Made by a program: the position numbers and the translations under genes
Shown: positions 33,821 through 47,061 of the stretch, piece after piece
Layout of the letters: each line of letters opens with the position of its first letter
Numbering within the stretch: position 1 is the first letter of the stretch
Notes under the pieces: model-generated
Told to the model about the DNA's origin: nothing
Databases searched by the model: none
What the model saw: the letters and a program-made list of their open reading frames with translations, nothing else
Source: Tetmemena sp. SeJ-2015
Lineage: Eukaryota > Ciliophora > Spirotrichea > Sporadotrichida > Oxytrichidae
Assembly (NCBI GenBank): GCA_027382625.1
Contig: JAJKFJ010020759.1
Span: 62,001-126,000, forward strand
Direction: 5' to 3'
DNA length: 64,000 nucleotides

Positions 33821-36800
33821 ATGTAAAGGCAGAGCCTTTCTGGAAAGCTAAAAAGCTACATATCTTCTATGGACAGCTTTGGGTATCCAATATCCTTCAC
33901 CTACCGTAATTAGCAAACTTTTAAATCTATGTTCGGAGGCTTAATGACTATGCTGTCTTTCTTTTCAGTTCTTACATTCTTCTGCGTTTAAATGATAAAC
34001 GTTGTGAATCACAAAGAATTTAACCTAAGAGTAACCAGCTATATTATTGTGAAATTTAGTATATTATTGTTTCTAGTAATTTATAATAAATTTAAGCATG
34101 TGATAGGGACCTATGGAACGATTAAAACATCTATACTTTTTCAATAAATGATTTTGACATTGCTATTCAACCCATTTACAGCGGTACTAACACATCAGTC
34201 ACAAATATTCACTAATACTTCTCTATCATATTCTTTTTAATTTACCAATTTTATCTTTAAACCTATTAAACTAAGTTTATTAAATAATCAGGTTTTTATT
34301 TTGATTCTATGAGACATTTCAAACCGTGAACACAAACTATTAAAATTATTTTTATTCGGAATATAGCATCGAATTTAAATAATCTTGGATTGGTTTAAAA
34401 TAAAAATACGGGCTCACAATATGACTGTATTTAAATTAGCAGTCTCAATCTCAATATACAGCTTTTCAAAATATAAGATTCTTAGAAAATATTTTTATTG
34501 AATCCCATATAAGCAAGATATCTTAAACTTGATTTACTTGTCTTAAACTTAAATTTAGTAATTTACAACAAAATTGGAAGGATATAAAGTGTTTTTGTAT
34601 TTAATGCAGAATCTAATGGGGTATTAATTTTTTTAAATATGATATAGTTCAACTGCCGCGGATTTCTCACCTAATTTAATTATTCACTTTTTATTAAATT
34701 CTCAACTATAGTAGTACCCTATTTCTTACCATAAGAATTTTCTCAATATTAGTAAAGCAAATAAAAAAAGTATTATTTTCCATTAGGAAATTAATTTCAT
34801 ATTTTAAAACATATTTAAAACCCAAATATGATATCAAGGTCGAAATAATAAATTGCATATATTTCTTCTGTTTTATTATTACTTGTATTAAAATCATTTT
34901 AAAAAGACTGCCTTTTTATATAACTAAATCCTTAAGAAGGATTTACTTCAAACCCTAAGTAATTTAATTAACCATTTTTCAGCAATTAAGTTTAACGAAT
35001 TAATTTCTTATTTTTATTTTTTAATAAAAATAGAGAAAAATGTATAACAATATTCCTATACAAATTCTCAATTTTTTATTCATTTAACAAATTTAATTGT
35101 ATCCCATGATTGAATTTTTATCAATGAATACAATTAGATGCACTGACTCTAGATTTAATGGGATATCTAGGCAAGACTTTACAAAATGGTTTTGCCCTGA
35201 CATATAATTATAACTCAAAAATTATTTTATTAAAGAAATTATTAAATCAAATAAAAGCACATAAGGAAATACTGTCAAAGAATCTCAAATTTTTAATTAA
35301 AATTACTTTAATCGAAAGATCATATAATTTTATTATCGTTATATTGTTTGTATTCTTTTGAAGGCGAACACAGTTTAATGATTAAGAAAACGTTGTTTTA
35401 AGATTATAATGTTGGAGAATAAATTTAAGTCTTTGACATTTAAGTTAACGAGCTTAAAAAATGGTAATAGAACAAGAAATTTGAATTAATTCTTAAACTA
35501 TAAAAAATCCGCAAACTTAAATGATATCAAGCCTTCTCATTTTTCATAATAAAAAATTTTAGAAATAATTTTAATTCTAAACTATATTAAATTAGTTGGG
35601 TGTATAATATTCGCACAAAATATTTAGCTTTAATTTATTAAGAGATTATATCAAGCTTTAGTCAATTCCGTCAAACAAATTTTAATATATTAGGATAAAG
35701 GATTTGAGTCTTCACTGATTCCTGCAAGTAACGCACTTGTAGTTATATTTACTTTCTACTCGTAAACTTCTATGTTATCGTGCTTCTTGTACCAACTCTT
35801 CTTCATGAAGGTGTTGTGTGTGAACACAGCTTCGTCAGCACATACAAACTTCACGCTATCCCTCTCACACCTGAGCAGTGTAAATATATTTCAGATTATT
35901 ATAATAAAATGGCTTAGTGAAGTCTATAACGCGCTTCACTCGATTCACAGTTTTGTACGTTATGCCATTTCAACGATAGATGTTTGCTACAGTCTACGGA
36001 GAGATCTTGAGATAAGGAAACTATCTATGGAAGATCTTCGCGCGCTACTCCAAACTGAAGTGAGTGGCGAAGAGTTTGAGGATCAATCAAATAATTGATG
36101 TGCACATCTTGAAACTTAGAAGTGCGATGAGGAACAGCTGCAACTCCTAACTTTCTCATCTGCAAAGCAACTTTCAAATGCGAGAGTATAGTGCGCGCTG
36201 GCACTCTCAACATTTTTGCGATGGAGTTGATGTTGAGAACTGGCTATTACTACTGATAAGGGTGACTACATCCATACCTTAGAGTCAAAATGAAACTAAA
36301 CATAACTTCTTCTCTTTTTTGAGATATTTAATGGCATATAAAACTTCTCCTACTAGAATATTTATTATATTTACGTTCTTAAGTACTGATTTTACTTTAA
36401 GATAATTTAATTTAAATATAAAGCTATCGTTTACAGGGAAGCATAGCATCTACGAACTCTATAAGATTATAATTTTCTATTAAAATTTTTTATTTAAATT
36501 CAGTATTTGGATTACGTACTGTTAGCAAAAATTTCTTAATATGATCGATCCCAATCTCACCTGCAGATCATAAGAAGAAACAGATGTTGTTGCAAAAATT
36601 AAAAAAATCATTGTTTTTAGAATTTTTACTGATAATGAATGATTACTATACATATTTATTCAAATAAATTATTTCTAAAAAAAAAGAGATTAATTTATTA
36701 AAATAACAATTGAAATAAGTGAACTATATAAATATAATACATATAAACTAGTAATGATTAGTTGCTAGAGATACTTAATTTATTCTCACCTATATGGAAT

Positions 36801-38639
36801 CTTTTGTTGACATTAATGAGTTTGAGGCTAGCCCTGTGAAATACTCAGTCTCTGCTTTTCAATATAACCCCACATACTTTTCTTATTAAATATCTTATAC
36901 GAATTTAAAACAGAATGGATCGGGATTTCCTTAAATAACCTCAAAACTAAAGATTCAAAATTTAATTAATTTTTATTTCAATATTGACAACTTATTAAAA
37001 TAACTAGAATTACACCTATAGCGGGTTTAGAACAGTGGCGAGTAATTAAATAATAAAAGGGAGCGCTTCTACTGCTCTTGCCTGGCTCCAGTTCTCATTT
37101 TTCTTGGATAGTTAAGCCACGTCTGTTACTAGGACTTCAATGAACGCAGATGATGCCCTCACTTAAACAGGAGGCTTTTCCTCCATCATTTTAATATTCT
37201 TTATTTATTTATTATCATGCTAATTTTGTTTAGACTGCTAACAATGAGTTAATCAATTTGTAACTTATTTTTTTTAATAGAGACCCTAAAAAGTATTGTT
37301 TCTTAAATCAGCTATTAAAAAGCTCTACCCTAATTATGTTAAAAAAGATGGTTCGGCTGATTTCAATAAAACTAGTCCCAATCAGATATCTCAAGTATAT
37401 TTTTATGAGATATTTCCCCTCTAAACATTAACACCAGGAATAAATTTCTAATATTTATTAAACGGAATAGCTAGAAAAAGAGATTAGGAAAATTAAGGGA
37501 GACCAGCTTAATTATTTTTAACATAATATTTTAGGTAGTAACACTTCTAGCTCTAAGACTTAAGGACCTGCTCTGGAAAAAGAGTTTAAATACTTATTTT
37601 TGATTTGTCCACTCGCTCTCATTGATATTAAGCAAACAATCTCTCTTTCAAAAGCGTTTTTTTAGAAAATTAAATCAGTGATGAAGAAGGCCTGAGCTTT
37701 TTGAAAAAAAGCATTTAGCATATGTCTCAAAAGATGCAAATATTCTCCTTCTCTTATCTTCAGTAAAAGAGAGTTGTATTTTAAAGTATGTGCGAGCCTA
37801 ATTTATGAAATGCTTCAGGTATGGAATGATGTCACCAACTAATATTTAGTACGGCTTGTACAAACAAGGAAAATTGAAATTAGAAAAGGAGTTTGATATT
37901 ATGCGCTATCTAAAGAGTCAGAGAATTGCTCGCTCAGTTGCTAATCTTATCCTCACTAAGCATTAAAAATAACTCATACCATTTTTCAAGGAGAACATCT
38001 TTCTTCAAATTAAATTTATCTTGACAACTGCAGAAGAAACATTTCAAGAACCAAAAGTCAAACTGAAACTTGATTCAATGAAAAGCTTTAAAGAAAATGC
38101 TAGTTAAAAATTTGAGAAGTTACTTTCATATTTTTCAAATGAATTTATTAAAATCTTTAAATAGGAATAAAATGGAAATAAATGCACTCAAAATTATGAA
38201 TGGCTACTCTTTCCACCTTAATTGTGACGAATAATAAAATAATCATGCATCCTAAGAAAATATAAAAGGAAGGTAATTGCAAGATTTACATTCTCAATTA
38301 GCTAATCTTTAGTAAAAATATCGCATTAAGGATTAGTTAAAAGAGGACATCACAACTTAAAAGAAATAAGTAGATAGTCAATAATACTAATGTCTGAATT
38401 ATTACGATAATCATGCAAACAACTTTGAATAGTAAAGACTAAATTAGCAAGAGGAGGCTTTAAGTAATTTCATAATGATTAATGACGGAATGCCACACAA
38501 AGACACTTTGAAGTTGTTTCATTAATCCTACTAAATTATAATAGGAAAAAGTAAAAATAATAAATCTAAGAGCAAGAAAAGTACTGCAAAAGATGATTAT
38601 AAAATAGATATAAAAGATTTTCAATAAAAAGAAAGCTGA
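33821..38639 (+). CDS. two-TM membrane protein, tandem paralogue 1 (FGYPI family)
   Basis: Start MQRQSLSGKLKSYISSMDSF at 33821, then FGYPISFTYRNQQTFKSMFG and the first TM (GLMTMLSFFSVLTFFCVQMI). Extracytoplasmic MDSs follow in the same order as in copies 2 and 3: DFDIAIQPIYSGTNTSVTNI (34155), CTDSRFNGISRQDFTKWFCP (35145), MIDPNLTCRSQEETDVV (36540), MESFVDINEFEASPVKYSVS (36795), FSFFLDSQATSVTRTS (37095) and the second TM region TGGFSSIILIFFIYY (37170). The cytosolic tail holds FDIMRYLKSQRIARSVANLI (37890) and a long Gln-rich coil to TGA 38637-38639. Spacers of 0.1-1.3 kb are IESs, one of which carries a transposase fragment. No known domain; a surface receptor-like role is inference from topology. 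Confidence 0.7.
35700..36290 (-). pseudogene. truncated DD34E transposase fragment inside eliminated DNA
   Basis: The minus strand is highly similar to 1065-1690: helix-turn-helix region IAKMLRVPARTILSHLKVAL, then a decayed middle, then VCADEAVFTHNTFMKKSWYK with the first catalytic Asp, stopping abruptly after LAGISEDS at about 35705. The second Asp and the Glu are absent. It lies between two conserved segments of the membrane-protein gene (35145 and 36540), hence inside an IES. Confidence 0.75.
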
Positions 38640-38649
38640 TAACTTTTTA

Positions 38650-40212
38650 AATCTCCTCTTTTAATTGTTGAATGCGTTTTGCATCAAGGTCTTCTTGTCC
38701 CTCCATTGATGAAATGCAGTAACTGTGAAGGCATGTGCTGCTTAAGCTGCTTGATTTATACTAACTTAAATGACTCTTGCCCAAACTGCAACTAGCCTTA
38801 AACCATAAAATACATACATTCAGCATTAGATAACAATCTTACAATTTATTTATTTGTGAGTATTTATATTTAGAGATCTGCAATACCATTAGAACTTTAA
38901 GACATGCCCAAATATTTCTAAAAGCTTATTAAACTTAAATGTATCTAATGCACTAATATTAGCATTATTTAATTGATGAAGAAATAAAATAAAATTTAGA
39001 TTTTTAAGACTTATTTTAAAGTAAAGGTGCTTAAAAAGACCTATTTTGTTCCAAATAAACATCACTTAAAGATCAATGACCATTTGCATAGTTAAATTTT
39101 AAAATAATAGATTTGTGATAAATATTATAAATTTAAAAGAATCTATTTAATTTAGAGCAGTTCGATATTTAATTTTTGCTTTGCTGCATACATTACTTAT
39201 ATTTTAAGAAATATTTTTCCTCTGAGTCATATATGATATAAGGATGCATAGCTGTGAAGATTGCAGATTTATCTCAAATTACATTTTGTATCTAAAAATA
39301 ATTTAAATTAATTTATCGTGCCAATTTAGATAAGTATTTATTTAGATTAATTCTGATCAATAAGGGTTCCTCCAAAAAATATAAGCTACCCAAATTTTAT
39401 AAACACTTCTTGGAGTGCACAGATTCAAACGACTTATTTGGGGAAATGACTTAGCCTAAATTATAAAATGAAGATCTAAAATCTGAACATGCTAAAGTAA
39501 AACAAACCTAAAATATAAGAGTATGCAGAAGTATGGACTGTCCATTTGGATTTATTGGATCCTACGAATAAGTTTTGAGACACGAAATGTAAAAAGGATC
39601 AATATGCTTTAAATTTTATCGTAATGCCACCTTTCACTCTTTGGTGCAGAACATACAATAGAGAGTGTTTAAAGCAATTAGAATGATCTTCTATCAGTAA
39701 CAAGAATAAATGAATTCAACTTAAAAGAATTGTTATAGATAAGTAATGGTCATGATATCTCTCGCAATTTATCTCTGTAAAGTATGACTAAAGATAAACA
39801 AAAAGCTGAAGAAAATAGTATTAATAATAGTTAGGAATTAAGCATCCCTAACGGGCATATAATACTTAATCGATTTAAAGTAATTCACAGGCGTAACTCC
39901 TTGATCAGTTGTGCCACGTCACCGTGAAAGCCCACCGTCAGTTAGTTAGTGATGACGCACTACCTTCCTTTATAGAGATGGAGGAGGATGTCTAGAAGAA
40001 AATAATTAATAAATTTATTATCATAATGCATGTTCTTAGACAAATTAAGCCTTAGATGCATAAAATAATAGAGATTGTAATTCTTCTTAAGACATAAATT
40101 TAGGGAAAGATGAGGAATTTTTTAATTTAAATAATCTAAAAAGATTAAAATATATTGAAAATAATAGCAAAAAGTTAAGATTTCATACTAAATTAAAAGG
40201 ACATTATCCCTG
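38650..40212 (+). CDS. RING-finger / TRAF-type zinc-finger protein
   Basis: Piece 1 (about 38655-38810): VECVLHQGLLVPPLMKCSNC, EGMCCLSCLIYTNLNDSCPNC, a RING-like Cys series whose second ligand appears as His. Piece 2 (about 38900-38960): FQKLIKLKCIQCTN. Piece 3 (about 39345-39720): YKLPKFYKHFLECTDSNDLF, then VCRSMDCPFGFIGSYEQVLR HEM, the C-x-x-C-P...H layout of TRAF-type fingers. Then a Glu/Asp/Asn-rich tail, and the last piece ending HTKLKGHYP with TGA near 40210-40212. RING plus TRAF-type fingers in this order fits a SIAH/TRAF-like ubiquitin ligase. At least four IESs are implied (about 38815-38890, 38970-39200, 39300-39340, 39895). The start is not identified. Confidence 0.6.
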
Positions 40213-40449
40213 AGATTTATCGCTATGCATTAAACTGTAATTTTCTCTCTGGTTTTAAAATCTGATTTTTGGGTTTAATGAAAATACCACACAATGAATA
40301 GAATATCTCTCTGTTAAAAAGTTAAATTTATATTTTCTTTATAAAAATTAACTCTCAAAAAACATATGATATATTCTATTTGCAATTATATTTATTTATT
40401 TTCTTTAAATAAAAAAAGATTTTTCCTATTTGAATGCAATTGAAATTAT

Positions 40450-40850
40450 TAATTTTATGAAATGAGGCTAATTACAGCAAGAAAAAGAAATCTAAACAGC
40501 ATTTGAGTTTAAGGCTTTTGAAGAATAAATTTATCTCGGACAATAAGACGATGAATAATTGTGAACAAGATAAGAATTTATAGAATAAAAAATAAGAGGA
40601 TAATAATATTGATTAACTTTCACAAATAAGAAAACTATTTAAAACTTAGAGAGCCCTTTGTGTAAACTGTTATCAAATCATTAATTCTTTAGACATATTC
40701 GTCCATTATTCAGCTCTGTGTAAAGAAAATTAAAATTCTAAGCTAATTTCGCAGGATAAACTTATTTCGTAGTTCAATTTCTTGATAGATCAGGCAAATT
40801 TTAAAAGGGCAAAAATTTTGTCATACCAATAATAATAATTATAATGACTA
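40450..40850 (+). CDS. C2HC zinc-finger protein fragment
   Basis: One frame from about 40455 to 40840: NEANYSKKKKSKQHLSLRLL, a polar middle, then RALCVNCYQIINSLDIFVHY SALC, i.e. Cys-X2-Cys...His-X4-Cys of a C2HC/UBZ-like finger, followed by LISQDKLISQFNFLIDQANF. It could be a separate gene or the last MDS of the RING/TRAF gene upstream, which ends 240 bp before it. Confidence 0.5.
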
Positions 40851-41659
40851 TATTAATTTCTAATTTTTGTATATTCTATCTATGATGCTGTAATATTTTT
40901 TCTAGAAAAAATGGTAAGATTAAATGATATAAATTTAAAATGTCATGCTTATATTCATGATTGCGTATGATAAAGGATTTTATTTTGAGTTTAATCGTGT
41001 TCGATAATTTAATGATTCTATTTTCAATTGGATTACAGATATTTCGCTAGTAATTAAAATTGATTGATTTATGATGTAAGGTTATTCACTAGTTTAATCT
41101 TTATTTCATCTTTAGTTTACGTTAAAACCAATGGTTAATTGCTCTTTCTCCGTCTTTTTAAATTTATTAATTATATAAAGAGTATTGATTAAATTTCAGA
41201 ATTAATATTAAAATTTGGGTTTCATGAAAATTCAGACGAGCTTAATTTTTATTGCCACGAAGGATTTAGTTTATATTAAAATTTAGAATATTGGTGCTTT
41301 AATTTTTGGTTAAATAAATTTGGCAGTGAAATAACTTTAGCTTATATTTATTATATATGACTAATTAATTTTATTTTTCATTAATTTTTCTTCATTTTAT
41401 TTGCCTAAATAAATTTGAGAAGTCTTTGACTATGATAATGAGAAATGTTTAATAAATTCATTTTGTTTGAGGGAATTTATTTTGAAATTTTCTATATTTT
41501 TATGCAGTATAATTAAATTAAATAAATAGTGGTTTAATAATTTAAACTGATCTATTATTTTATTTAGGAAAAACCCCAATTTTTGTAGCCCAATTTATAA
41601 TAAACCAATAAATAGTCTAATAAACTCAAAATTTGAATTTAGTTTAAATGCATAAAATA

Positions 41660-42109
41660 ATGAGGAGCAGTGAGAGGTCACAAATAGATTTGAAGATAAT
41701 GGAAAATTTAGGTTTTTATCTGGTCAAAACTAATTAAACCTTCAATACCATGTTCAAGCAAGCTCCATCATTAGTCAATTAAAAATCTCTCTTTCAGGAT
41801 TTATTAGATGAACGCTCCCGTGCTTAGCCACCAAAAGACTAAATTACAAAAAGGAAAAATAGAAATAAGTTTGTAGAAGAGGGGTAAATGAGTGAAACAA
41901 CTTTAATTTATGTTACTCGTGCTTTGAAATTATCATAAAGGACCATCAAGATAGAAAATATGCCATCAGGCGAAGAGTTTGAAATCATGGTTAAGGAACA
42001 GGGAAATTAAATTGAAAGTAAAAAAATAAAGTCTAAGCGAAGGCACAAAGATAAAAAGTTATAATCAGAAGTCTCTAATAACCCGAAGATCAATAACTTT
42101 TAAAATTGA
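41660..42109 (+). CDS. small basic protein, intact copy
   Basis: ATG 41660 to TGA 42107-42109, 149 residues, no IES. MRSSERSQIDLKIMENLGFY ... QDLLDERSRAQPPKDQITKR ... a conserved core LIYVTRALKLS...IENMPSGEEFEIMV ... and a very basic tail SKKIKSKRRHKDKKLQ ending PKINNFQN. A diverged copy with a 2-bp deletion is at 48321-48780. The upstream 250 bp are also conserved between the two (TTTGAGAAGTCTTTGAC). Basic tail suggests nucleic-acid binding or nuclear localisation; not recognised. Confidence 0.7.
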
Positions 42110-43083
42110 TCCAATTAGCCAAAGTTCTATATTAATTCTTTTTCTTATTATAGAAAAAAATATTAGGAAAAATCCCTGAACCATTCATTATCTATTAAGA
42201 TTATTTATTTTTAGCTTTTTTAAATTGAATGATAATGTAACAAATTATGAAATCAAAATCTGACTAGCTAAACTATTTTTTTTCCATCAATTCATAAAGA
42301 AATATTACTTCAAATTCAGGATTTGAAAAAAGATTTTGAAATAGGACAATTGAAGATTACAAAAATTCCCTGACTTATTTATGGTTTTCGATGATTTTTA
42401 ATTGAAGATTTATGAGCACAAAATATAAGCATGTCATATTATTTAATCATCAATTTCATTTCAAGGGTTTCAATATTTTTTTAACAGTTCTGATGCATTC
42501 TCCTTTAAATTAATTGTAAGGTAATGAATTTAATAGTAGAAGCCTATTCTGAATATGAAATTACATAATCAAAATGTTAAATATGTCACTCTATTCTCCC
42601 ATCCATAGTTAGTTTCATTATCTAAAAATCTCCATCGACAGTAGCAAACACCTAACATTCAAAATGCATAGCGAGCAAAATTGTGATTATTAGACTTATA
42701 TAATTCTAATTTCTGCATTTGAGATATTTGCATATTCTTCTTTTAACTCAATGGATTCTCTAAAAATCATTTTTATTAATTTATTCAAGATTTATTTTTT
42801 GTAATTTGTAAGCATTCTCAAGACACCTTGTGCAATCTATTTGTGGGATATGAGTGATTTTGATATTTAGATAAAGTCATATATTTTTATAAAATGAAAG
42901 ATTTATCTTATCTAAGTAATTCTTTGATAATTAAATGTCCAAGCTTTAAATTCAATATTAATTTTTTTAAATCCATATTTTGGAATTAATGAATTAAAAT
43001 ATTAATTATGACTTGTGTTGTTGCAAGGTCTTTAAATCCTTTCTCGCGTTGATGCTACCTTGATTATTATATTTAGAATTTAA
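42110..43083. other. AT-rich intergenic region
   Basis: Separates duplication unit 1 from membrane-protein copy 2. No convincing coding segment or repeat seen. Confidence 0.5.
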
Positions 43084-46000
43084 ATGCAAAATTAGAAGTA
43101 GGGACTTTCTGGAAAGTTAAAAGGCTTCATAGTCTCTGTGGACAGCTTTGGATATCCAATATCCTTCACCTACCGTAAACAGCAAACTTTCAGGTCTATG
43201 TTTGGAGGACTAATGACGATGCTGTTTTTCTTTTCAGTTCTTACATTCTTCAGCGTTTAAATGATAAACGTTGTGAATCACAAAGAGTTCAACCTCAGGG
43301 TGACAAGTTATATAATAATGGCAGCATCGAATAAGCATTTCTGGATAAAAGCTCAGCTATACTGTAAAAAATCAATTCTTTAGTCCTTTCACCACTTTTA
43401 CTTTTTAGAGTTCGAAATTAAATCAATATTTTGCAAATACTGCTGGCGGTAGAAGTCATGAAATTTATTGAACAAAATATTTTAGTAAAATTACGTTTAA
43501 TTTTTATAAAAAATTTTGCACTATTTTTATCTTCTAAGAGTTACATTATAAATTTTTTGGATGACAGGCTAGAAGTTATCTCTCTTTTCTCCAGGCTTTA
43601 CAGAAGTAAACTCAAAACTTTTTGAAAAATTAGGGCTGAGCAGATAATATTATTGCTCTTATAAGAAAGTTTTATTTTAAATTAACTCAAAAGAAATGTA
43701 AGCATTAAATAGGGACCTTTGGTCGGATACTAACATTTATACTTTTTCTAAAAATGATTTTGACATCGCTATTCAACCTAGTTACAGCGGTACTAACACC
43801 TCGGTCACAAATATTCACTAATACTTCTCAATAGTTTTCTATTTTATTTAATCTTTTTATAAAAGATTTGTAAAAGATATTTAGAAATATTTATCTACTT
43901 CTTTAAAATCTCAAATAATTCTTCTTTTAAAAATGTATTTAAAATGATTATTAGCAATTAAAATTTTAAATTAAATTCTACGAGACCCTACAATATGTTA
44001 CCACTAACTATATTAAATTATGTTTTATAGTGATTCTGAGTCCCCTCTCATTTATAATAAAAACTTTATCAATATTGAATAAATAAGTCTAAAATGATAT
44101 TAATCACAAATAAATAATCATTGAAAATACTTTTATTTAAGAAGATTATAATTTTAGAGAATAATTAGGTAGTTTATTTATAAAAAATAGTGATTTAATT
44201 TTGATAGTTAAATACCTCAAGATGCACGAGCGATCGATTCAATGGAATAACAAGGAGTGATTTTTCTAAATGGTTTTGTCCAGATATCTCATTTTATTTA
44301 GGAGGGTATCATTCTTATCCTAAAATTAGTGATTTTGTTTAATATTTCTACTATTAGTAGAAAGGCAGTGATTCGACAAAAAATGATGCCACTAGATGGA
44401 AAAAAAATAAATCGGCTGCACTGAGTAAATGACATGATAAATAGGAGGCATTTATATTATTTTCCATGTTTTGTGCGGATTCTTTCTTGTAATTAAAATA
44501 TATGTCTTTTCTTATTTTTCTATTTTGCAATGCTTAATTCATGATAAACTTTTCGTATTTGACCAGTGATTATTATATCTAAGAATTTAACTAATCTTAA
44601 AATAATGAGTATTTTAAACTTGGATATTATGATAAATTATATATTAAATCTTCTTTATATCAAAGTTGGTTTAATTTATTTAAAAATTTTTGTTGTTGAT
44701 AGAATGAACAATGGAATCTCCACTATTTAATTTAATCTCAAACTATCGTCTTTAGGGAGGTCCAGGAGCTATTAACTCAATTAGATTAAAAAATATTGTA
44801 AATCATTTTTTGTTACCATAGATTCACAATATGGATTACTTACTGCTAGGAAAAATTTCTCAATATGATTTATCCCAATCTCACCTGCAGATCATAAGAA
44901 GAAACAGATGTTGTTGCAAAAATTAATACAAATTTATAAAATATGTAAGATCTATAAGAATAAAAGATAAAGCTAGAAAGAAAGATTCATAAAAATAATT
45001 ATCTAAATATAAGAGAATTATTTTAACAAATTATATTAAATAAATGAAAAATAATGATTGCAAGAGATACTTAATTTATTCTCAGCTACATGGAATCTTA
45101 TGTTGACATTGATGAATTTGAGACTAGTCCTGTTAAATACTCAGTCTCTGCTTTTCAATTCAATCCTACATACTCATCTTATTGTATCTTTATACGAAGA
45201 AAGGGCATAGTGGATCGGAATTTCCTTAAACGAACTAAGGACAAAAGATTCCATATTTAAAAAAAAAAGATAAAAAAAATCAACAACAACAAAAAACATA
45301 TTTAAATAAGTTGTCTAGTTTATTAAAATTAAGAAGACTTAAGGATGTAAGCCTATATTTTTATTTATAAAATTTCCTCTATCATGAAATATTATCACTC
45401 TTCAAATGAGGCTTATGAAAATTTATGCTTTTTTTAAATGTATTATTCACTTCATAAAGACCTATTTTTGCTCACTATATTTTTTATTTTTGTATTAATT
45501 TAGTCATTAAATTTGTATTTTAATATTGACTACTTATTTGAATAATTAAAACTACACCTACAGCGGTTTCAGGCAAGTAGCTAATAACTAAAAGATAAAA
45601 GGGAGTGCTGCCACTTCTCTTACCTGGCTCCAATTCTCCTTTTTCTTAGATGGCTAAACAACTTCTGTAACTAGAACTTCAGTTAATACAATAGATGCCC
45701 TCACTTAAACAGGAGGCTTTTCCTCCATCATTAATTAACCAATCTATGAATATATTATAATCATGCTAATCCTTTTTAAGTTACTCACTATGAGTAAATG
45801 AAATTATATTTGTTTTAAAATGAGACCATAAAGAGTATTATTCCTAAAATCAGCTATTAAAAAGCTATATCCTAACTACGTGAAAAAGGACGGAACAGCG
45901 GATTTCAATATGTCTAGTGCCAGTTAAGTTTGGTAAAAAATGATTTCATTCAAGTCAGGTGCGAACTTCTAATATATTTTATGAACGGAATAGCTGATTT

Positions 46001-46660
46001 GAGTGATAAAGAGCAATATGCTAGACAAGATTTAAATATGTTTTCATCATATTTTTTTTAGGCAGTAACACCTCTAGTTCTAAGTCATAAGGGCCCATAC
46101 TGGACAAAAGGTAGAAATAATATTTAATGTAGTCTTCTCCTCGCTCTAACTGATACTTAGCAAATTCTCTATCCATCAAAAGCGTTATTTTAGAAAAATA
46201 ACTTGAAAAAGAAGACCTCAACAACTTGCAAAAAAGTATAACTCAGATGTCTCAAAAGATGCAAATATTCTCCTTCTCTTATCTTCAGTAAAAAAGAGAG
46301 TTGTATTTTAAAGTATTTGCGAGCTCTGTTTTTGAAATGCTTCAAGTGTAGAATGATGTCACCAACTAATATTTAGTACGGCTTGTACAAACAAGGCAAA
46401 ATGAAATTGGAAAAGGAGTTTGATATAATGCGCTACCTCAAGAGTTAGCGAATTGCTCGCTCTGTTGCTAATCTTATCCTCACTAAGCATTAGAAGTAAC
46501 TCATACCATTTTTTCAAAAAAATATCTAAAAAATTATAAAATATCTTGACTGCAGCAGAAGACCCTTTTGAAGCATAAGTTAAGCCTAAATATAAAACAA
46601 TGGAGAGTTTCAAAGAAAATGCAAACGAATAATTTGAGAATTTTCTTAAAATAATTATTT
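43084..46660 (+). CDS. two-TM membrane protein, paralogue 2 (FGYPI family), shortened C-terminus
   Basis: Start MQNQKQGLSGKLKGFIVSVD at 43084, then FGYPISFTYRKQQTFRSMFG and the first TM. Segments match copy 1 in order: DFDIAIQPSYSGTNTSVTNI (43755), CTSDRFNGITRSDFSKWFCP (44222), a third block at about 44880, MESYVDIDEFETSPVKYSVS (45090), FSFFLDGQTTSVTRTS (45640), TGGFSSII (45710), AIKKLYPNYVKKDGTADFN (45856), and the tail FDIMRYLKSQRIARSVANLI (46420). After FKENANEQFENFL (about 46645) it lacks the 150-residue Gln-rich end of copy 1. Nucleotide identity to copy 1 is high in MDSs and partly in IESs, so the duplication was of germline DNA. Confidence 0.65.
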
Positions 46661-47060
46661 ATTGAGATCAATTATTTGAGCTTAATTTCAGCAAATGCTT
46701 ACTTCAATTACTTAACTATTCAGATAAGTTCTTAGAAACAAATATTGCTTTTTATGCTTATTCTTTATTGAGATTGATTTTCTTTTAAAAAGTAGAAAAT
46801 AACTTGGGACAATTTTAGAATGCCTGAGTTTGATTTGTGAGTTTACTTCATTTATGAAAATATAAGTTTTTGAGCTTTTCATATTTTTAGTTTCTATTAT
46901 CAAAGGAGTTAAGCTTTATCACTCAGTTTAAGGTTGCTATATTATCAGCTTATATATGTTTAGAAGGTGTTGCAGGTAGAGAGATTGGATCAGCTATCAT
47001 AAATGATCCTTTTAATGCTGCGAGACTAATGATCATCTTCCTCTTTTTCCCATCTTTAAT
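46661..47060. other. intergenic region after membrane-protein copy 2
   Basis: AT-rich; no supported feature. The copy-1 tail coding region has no counterpart here. Confidence 0.4.
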
Positions 47061-47061
47061 T

